Assembly (NCBI GenBank): GCA_003525045.1
Contig: DQGF01000398.1
Span: 22,876 to 32,174, forward strand
Reading direction: 5' to 3'
Source: Pseudomonas sp.
GTDB lineage: Bacteria > Pseudomonadota > Gammaproteobacteria > Pseudomonadales > Pseudomonadaceae
DNA length: 9,299 nucleotides
In this document: in pieces, positions 5,737 through 9,299 of the stretch
How positions within the stretch are numbered: the stretch's first letter is position 1
How the letters are laid out: every line of letters begins with the position of its first letter
Notes under the pieces: generated by a model
Told to the model about the DNA's origin: nothing
The model's database searches: none
What the model saw: only the letters and a program-made list of their open reading frames with translations
Translations under genes and position numbers: made by a program

Positions 5737-7509
5737 ATGTGTGGATTAGCTGGCGAGTTACGCTTTGATCATCAACCTGCGGACCTTGCAGCCGTTGAAC
5801 GAATCACCCATCACCTGGCCCCTCGCGGCCCCGACGCATGGGGCTTTCACGCCCAAGGGCCGATTGCCCTGGGCCATCGCCGCCTGAAAATCATGGACCT
5901 GTCGGACGGCTCGGCGCAGCCGATGGTCGACAATCAACTGGGCTTGTCCCTGGCCTTCAACGGCGCGATCTACAACTTCCCGGAACTGCGCACCGAGCTG
6001 GAAAGCCTGGGCTACGCCTTCTATTCCGGCGGTGACACCGAGGTGCTGCTCAAGGGTTATCACGCCTGGGGCGAAGCACTGCTACCCAAGCTCAATGGCA
6101 TGTTCGCCTTCGCCATCTGGGAGCGCGACGCCAAACGCCTGTTCATCGCCCGTGACCGTCTCGGCGTGAAGCCGTTGTACCTGTCACGCACCGGCCAACG
6201 CCTGCGCTTTGCCTCGTCCCTGCCGGCGTTGCTCAAAGGCGGCGACATCAACCCGATCCTCGATCCAGTGGCGCTCAATCATTATCTGAATTTCCACGCC
6301 GTGGTCCCGGCGCCGCGCACCTTGCTGGCGGGCATCGAAAAACTGCCACCGGCCACCTGGATGCGCATCGAAGCGGACGGCACCACCGAGCAGAAAACCT
6401 GGTGGACCCTGCCCTACGGCCCACACGCCGACGAGATCAATCTGACCCTGGAAGACTGGCGCGACCGCGTCCTCGAGAGCACCCGCGACGCGGTGGCGAT
6501 TCGTCAACGTGCGGCCGTCGATGTCGGCGTCCTGCTGTCCGGCGGCGTCGATTCGAGCATGCTGGTCGGTCTGTTGCGTGAAGTCGGCGTGGAAAACCTG
6601 TCGACCTTCTCCATCGGTTTCCAGGATGCCGGCGGCGAGCGTGGCGATGAATTCCAGTATTCGGACCTGATCGCCAAGCACTACAACACACAGCACCACC
6701 AACTGCGCATCGACGAAAAAGAGATCATCGAGCAACTGCCCGCGGCGTTCCGCGCGATGAGCGAGCCGATGGTCAGCCATGACTGCATTGCCTTTTACCT
6801 GTTGTCACGGGAAGTGGCCAAGCACTGCAAGGTGGTGCAAAGCGGCCAAGGCGCGGACGAGTTATTTGCCGGTTACCACTGGTATCCGCAAGTCGACGGT
6901 GCCGCCGATCCTTACGCTGCCTATCGCGATGCGTTTTTCGACCGCAGCTACGACGACTACGCGGCCACCGTGCAGCCGAAATGGCTGACGGCTAATGACG
7001 CGGCCGGTGACTTCGTCAAAGAGCATTTCGCACAACCCGGCGCCGATGCAGCGGTGGACAAAGCCCTGCGTCTGGACAGTACGATCATGCTGGTGGACGA
7101 CCCGGTCAAACGCGTCGACAACATGACCATGGCCTGGGGCCTGGAAGCGCGCACGCCGTTTCTCGATTATCGCCTGGTGGAATTGTCGGCCCGGGTGCCA
7201 GGCAAGTTCAAACTGCCGGACGGCGGCAAACAAGTCTTGAAAGAAGCAGCGCGGCTGGTGATTCCGAGTGAAGTGATCGACCGCAAGAAAGGTTACTTCC
7301 CGGTCCCTGGCCTGAAACACTTGCAGGGCGACACGCTGAACTGGGTGCGTGAACTGTTGCTCGATCCGAGTCAGGATCGCGGTCTGTTCAAACCGGAAAT
7401 GCTCGATCGCCTGCTAACCGATCCACAAGGGCAGTTGACCCCGTTGCGCGGCTCCAAGTTGTGGCAATTGGCGGCCCTGAACCTGTGGCTCAGTGAACAA
7501 GGAATCTGA
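5737..7509 (+). CDS. asnO: N-acetylglutaminylglutamine amidotransferase (asparagine synthase family), last step of NAGGN synthesis
   Basis: A 590-residue cytoplasmic enzyme of the glutamine-hydrolysing asparagine synthase family. Cys2 (MCGLAGE) is the N-terminal nucleophile of the glutaminase domain (about 2-190), which also shows RGPDAWG (30-36), NGAIYN (75-80) and GGDTEVLLKGY (98-108). The synthetase domain carries the ATP PP-loop SGGVDSS (268-274), SGQGADELFAGY (369-380) and the closing GLEARTPFLDYRL segment (468-480). Ammonia released from glutamine is used to amidate an ATP-activated carboxylate. Sequence alone allows a true asparagine synthetase. The tight coupling to ngg (3-base gap) instead identifies the genome partner of the NAGGN pathway, where the substrate is the C-terminal carboxylate of N-acetylglutaminylglutamine. 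The symbol follows the Sinorhizobium meliloti asnO-ngg pair; some Pseudomonas annotations call it asnB-like. Expected to be induced by osmotic stress, though no specific site could be recognised upstream. Confidence 0.92.
   Translation: MCGLAGELRFDHQPADLAAVERITHHLAPRGPDAWGFHAQGPIALGHRRLKIMDLSDGSAQPMVDNQLGLSLAFNGAIYNFPELRTELESLGYAFYSGGDTEVLLKGYHAWGEALLPKLNGMFAFAIWERDAKRLFIARDRLGVKPLYLSRTGQRLRFASSLPALLKGGDINPILDPVALNHYLNFHAVVPAPRTLLAGIEKLPPATWMRIEADGTTEQKTWWTLPYGPHADEINLTLEDWRDRVLESTRDAVAIRQRAAVDVGVLLSGGVDSSMLVGLLREVGVENLSTFSIGFQDAGGERGDEFQYSDLIAKHYNTQHHQLRIDEKEIIEQLPAAFRAMSEPMVSHDCIAFYLLSREVAKHCKVVQSGQGADELFAGYHWYPQVDGAADPYAAYRDAFFDRSYDDYAATVQPKWLTANDAAGDFVKEHFAQPGADAAVDKALRLDSTIMLVDDPVKRVDNMTMAWGLEARTPFLDYRLVELSARVPGKFKLPDGGKQVLKEAARLVIPSEVIDRKKGYFPVPGLKHLQGDTLNWVRELLLDPSQDRGLFKPEMLDRLLTDPQGQLTPLRGSKLWQLAALNLWLSEQGI
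7499..7503 (+). promoter_or_regulatory. Ribosome binding site of ngg inside the end of the amidotransferase gene
   Basis: AAGGA within the last codons of the upstream gene lies 9 bases before the ATG at 7513. Together with the 3-base intergenic gap this indicates co-transcription and probable translational coupling. Confidence 0.75.
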
Positions 7510-7512
7510 TCG

Positions 7513-9261
7513 ATGAAACCCCATGCCACGGCTTACAGCCAACGCTTATTGCGCGGTCAGGCGCCCTCCTACGAACGCTTGCAGGCGCGCCTGGCCGAAG
7601 ACGGCAGTGAATTGGGCGCGGCGCCGATCGCCGTGCATTGCGGCTGGGGCCGGTTGCTGATCGGCCACACCTTTGCCGACCCTGCGAGCCTCGCCCAAGA
7701 GTTGCTCAACGAGCAGCCCGGCGAGCGCGACATTGCCCTCTATGTTGCCGCGCCCCAGCAAGTGCTGGGGCTGGAGCCGGCGCAATTGTTCCTCGACCCG
7801 TCCGACACCTTGCGTCTGTGGTTCAGCGATTACCGGCAGTCCACCCGAGTGTTTCGCGGCTTTCGCATCCGCCGGGCCCAGAGCGATGCGGACTGGGCGG
7901 CGATCAACCAACTGTACCAACTGCGCAGCATGCTACCGATCGACCCGAGTCTGCTGACCCCGCGTCACCAGGGCGGCCCGGTGTATTGGTTGGCCGAGGA
8001 CGAGGACAGCGGCGCGATCATCGGCAGCGTCATGGGCCTTGATCATCACAAGGCGTTCAATGACCCGGAAAACGGCAGCAGCCTCTGGTGTCTCGCCGTC
8101 GACCCGCAATGTTCGCGACCGGGTGTCGGTGAAGTGCTGGTGCGGCACTTGATCGAACACTTCATGAGCCGTGGCTTGAGTTACCTGGACCTGTCAGTGC
8201 TGCACGACAACCGCCAGGCGAAGAGTCTTTACGCCAAGCTGGGTTTTCGCAACCTGTCGACTTTCGCCATCAAGCGCAAAAACACTATCAATCAGCCGCT
8301 GTTCCTCGGTCCGGGTCCGGAAGCCGAGTTCAATCCGTATGCGCGGATCATCGTCGAGGAAGCACACCGGCGCGGCATCGAAGTGCAGGTCGATGATGCC
8401 GAGGCCGGCCTGTTCACCTTGATCCATGGCAGTCGTCGGGTGCGTTGCCGTGAATCCTTGAGCGATCTGACCAGTGCCATCAGCATGACGTTGTGTCAGG
8501 ACAAGAGCCTGACCCACAAGGCGCTGAAAAAGGCCGGCCTGAACCTGCCGGCGCAACAGCTTGCAGGTAACGCGGACGACAATCTGGCGTTTCTCGATGA
8601 GCACGAGCGGGTGGTGGTCAAACCTCTTGATGGTGAACAGGGTCACGGGGTCGCGGTGGATTTGCAGTCCATCGAAGAGGTCCAGCAAGCCATCGAGTCA
8701 GCCCGCCAGTTCGACAGCCGCGTGTTGCTGGAAAGTTTCCACGAAGGGCTCGACTTGCGGATTGTGGTGATCGGTTTCGAAGTGGTCGCCGCCGCGATTC
8801 GCCGGCCGGCAGAAGTGGTGGGCGACGGTCAGCATTCCATCGGTGCGTTGATCGAAGCCCAGAGCCGACGTCGTCAGGCGGCCACCAGCGGTGAAAGCAA
8901 AATACCGCTGGACCCTGAGACCGAGCGTACCTTGCAGGCAGCAGGGTACGACTACGACAGCATTCTGCCGGCCGGCGAGCATCTGTTCGTTCGGCGTACG
9001 GCGAATCTTCATACCGGCGGTATTCTTGAGGATGTCACGGCGATCCTGCATCCGACCCTGGTCGATGCGGCGGTGCGTGCTGCGCGGGCGCTGGATATTC
9101 CGATGGTCGGACTCGACCTGATGGTGCCCGCCGCCGACCAGCCGGAGTATGTGTTTATCGAAGCCAACGAGCGCGCAGGACTGGCCAACCATGAACCGCA
9201 GCCGACGGCCGAGCGGTTTGTGGATTTGTTGTTTGCGCATAGTCAGCCGGCGGCCTCTTAG
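7513..9261 (+). CDS. ngg: N-acetylglutaminylglutamine synthetase (GNAT acetyltransferase fused to ATP-grasp ligase)
   Basis: A 582-residue fusion enzyme. Residues 1-110 form a leading region I cannot assign to a named domain. Residues from about 116 to 255 are a GNAT acetyltransferase: LAVDPQCSRPGVGEVLVRHL (194-213) is the acetyl-CoA-binding motif A, followed by the LDLSVLHDNRQAKSLYAKLG stretch (225-244) typical of the fold. Residues from about 325 to 578 are an ATP-grasp ligase resembling the cyanophycin synthetase/GshB group: VVVKPLDGEQGHGV (367-380) binds ATP, and DLRIVVIG (414-421), VVGDGQHSIGAL (435-446) and EYVFIEANERAG (545-556, metal-binding Glu and Asn) follow. The expected reactions are N-acetylation of glutamine and ATP-dependent joining to a second glutamine; the upstream amidotransferase then caps the product. 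Pathway assignment follows published work on asnO-ngg in S. meliloti and Pseudomonas. The two genes form one operon. A peptidase of the M42 type often follows in pseudomonads, but the window ends first. Confidence 0.92.
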   Translation: MKPHATAYSQRLLRGQAPSYERLQARLAEDGSELGAAPIAVHCGWGRLLIGHTFADPASLAQELLNEQPGERDIALYVAAPQQVLGLEPAQLFLDPSDTLRLWFSDYRQSTRVFRGFRIRRAQSDADWAAINQLYQLRSMLPIDPSLLTPRHQGGPVYWLAEDEDSGAIIGSVMGLDHHKAFNDPENGSSLWCLAVDPQCSRPGVGEVLVRHLIEHFMSRGLSYLDLSVLHDNRQAKSLYAKLGFRNLSTFAIKRKNTINQPLFLGPGPEAEFNPYARIIVEEAHRRGIEVQVDDAEAGLFTLIHGSRRVRCRESLSDLTSAISMTLCQDKSLTHKALKKAGLNLPAQQLAGNADDNLAFLDEHERVVVKPLDGEQGHGVAVDLQSIEEVQQAIESARQFDSRVLLESFHEGLDLRIVVIGFEVVAAAIRRPAEVVGDGQHSIGALIEAQSRRRQAATSGESKIPLDPETERTLQAAGYDYDSILPAGEHLFVRRTANLHTGGILEDVTAILHPTLVDAAVRAARALDIPMVGLDLMVPAADQPEYVFIEANERAGLANHEPQPTAERFVDLLFAHSQPAAS

Positions 9262-9277
9262 CTATGTAGCGCCTGAG

Positions 9278-9299
9278 CCGGCCCCTTCGCGGGCAAGCC
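9278..9299. repeat. Start of a Pseudomonas REP (repetitive extragenic palindrome), truncated by the window end
   Basis: The last 17 bases, CCCTTCGCGGGCAAGCC, match the core of the abundant REP family of P. fluorescens/P. putida relatives, usually continued by a CGCTCCCAC-type stretch. The visible part starts about 17 bases after the ngg stop. Such elements commonly sit just after genes, where their stem can protect the upstream mRNA's 3' end, affect termination or bind gyrase; which applies here is unknown. Only the left part is visible, so arm pairing cannot be checked. Confidence 0.75.

Noticed and set aside
6184..6780. A 198-codon minus-strand frame opposite the amidotransferase gene, and a 180-codon one opposite ngg at 8698-9240
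   Set aside because: Antisense shadows of strongly supported enzymes; no start context or domain.
5737..7509. Reading this gene as an ordinary asparagine synthetase AsnB
   Set aside because: The fold and motifs would allow it, but the 3-base coupling to the GNAT/ATP-grasp synthetase gene matches the known NAGGN gene pair, making a dipeptide amidotransferase more likely.

Overview
The window looks like a chromosomal segment of a Pseudomonas, most likely from the P. fluorescens/P. putida side of the genus. Three things suggest this: the housekeeping genes are GC-rich and strongly GC-ending in codon use, the last bases match the highly repeated Pseudomonas REP core, and an osmoprotectant gene pair typical of the genus is present. 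No database search was possible, so the genus is an inference.

Layout: (1) Bases 2-616, plus strand: the last 204 codons of mnmC, encoding the FAD-dependent oxidoreductase half of the bifunctional tRNA wobble-uridine enzyme. (2) Bases 622-5442, minus strand: one uninterrupted gene for a 1606-residue protein. It has a DUF6543 (dermonecrotic-toxin-like) N-terminal region with a hydrophobic segment, a long middle region, about six leucine-rich repeats, and a C-terminal NEL-type E3 ubiquitin ligase domain with its catalytic cysteine intact (Cys1404 in a C-x-D motif). This is a probable effector acting on eukaryotic hosts. No secretion gene, chaperone or immunity gene is visible beside it. It converges on mnmC with only 5 bases between the stop codons. 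(3) Bases 5443-5736: a divergent intergenic region of about 46% GC holding the control signals of both flanking transcription units. (4) Bases 5737-7509 and 7513-9261, plus strand: a two-gene operon for the osmoprotectant dipeptide N-acetylglutaminylglutamine amide (NAGGN). The genes encode a glutamine-dependent amidotransferase of the asparagine synthase family and a GNAT/ATP-grasp fusion synthetase. (5) Bases 9278-9299: the start of a Pseudomonas REP palindrome, cut by the window edge.

How the genes work together: Ngg is expected to acetylate glutamine and join it to a second glutamine, and the amidotransferase caps the dipeptide's carboxylate to give NAGGN, a compatible solute made under osmotic stress. 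The NEL protein is functionally unrelated. Hand counts on sample stretches give about 48-58% GC for it against about 63-65% for the NAGGN genes, which suggests an accessory gene placed between two conserved loci.

The most interesting item is the lone NEL effector. Its architecture differs from IpaH/SspH: the N-terminus is about 1100 residues long and DUF6543-bearing, the repeats are typical 23-residue units rather than 20-residue LPX units, and the C-terminal tail ends in a cysteine-containing hydrophobic pentapeptide. Proteins of this general architecture occur in environmental pseudomonads but are poorly characterised; I cannot claim this one is new.
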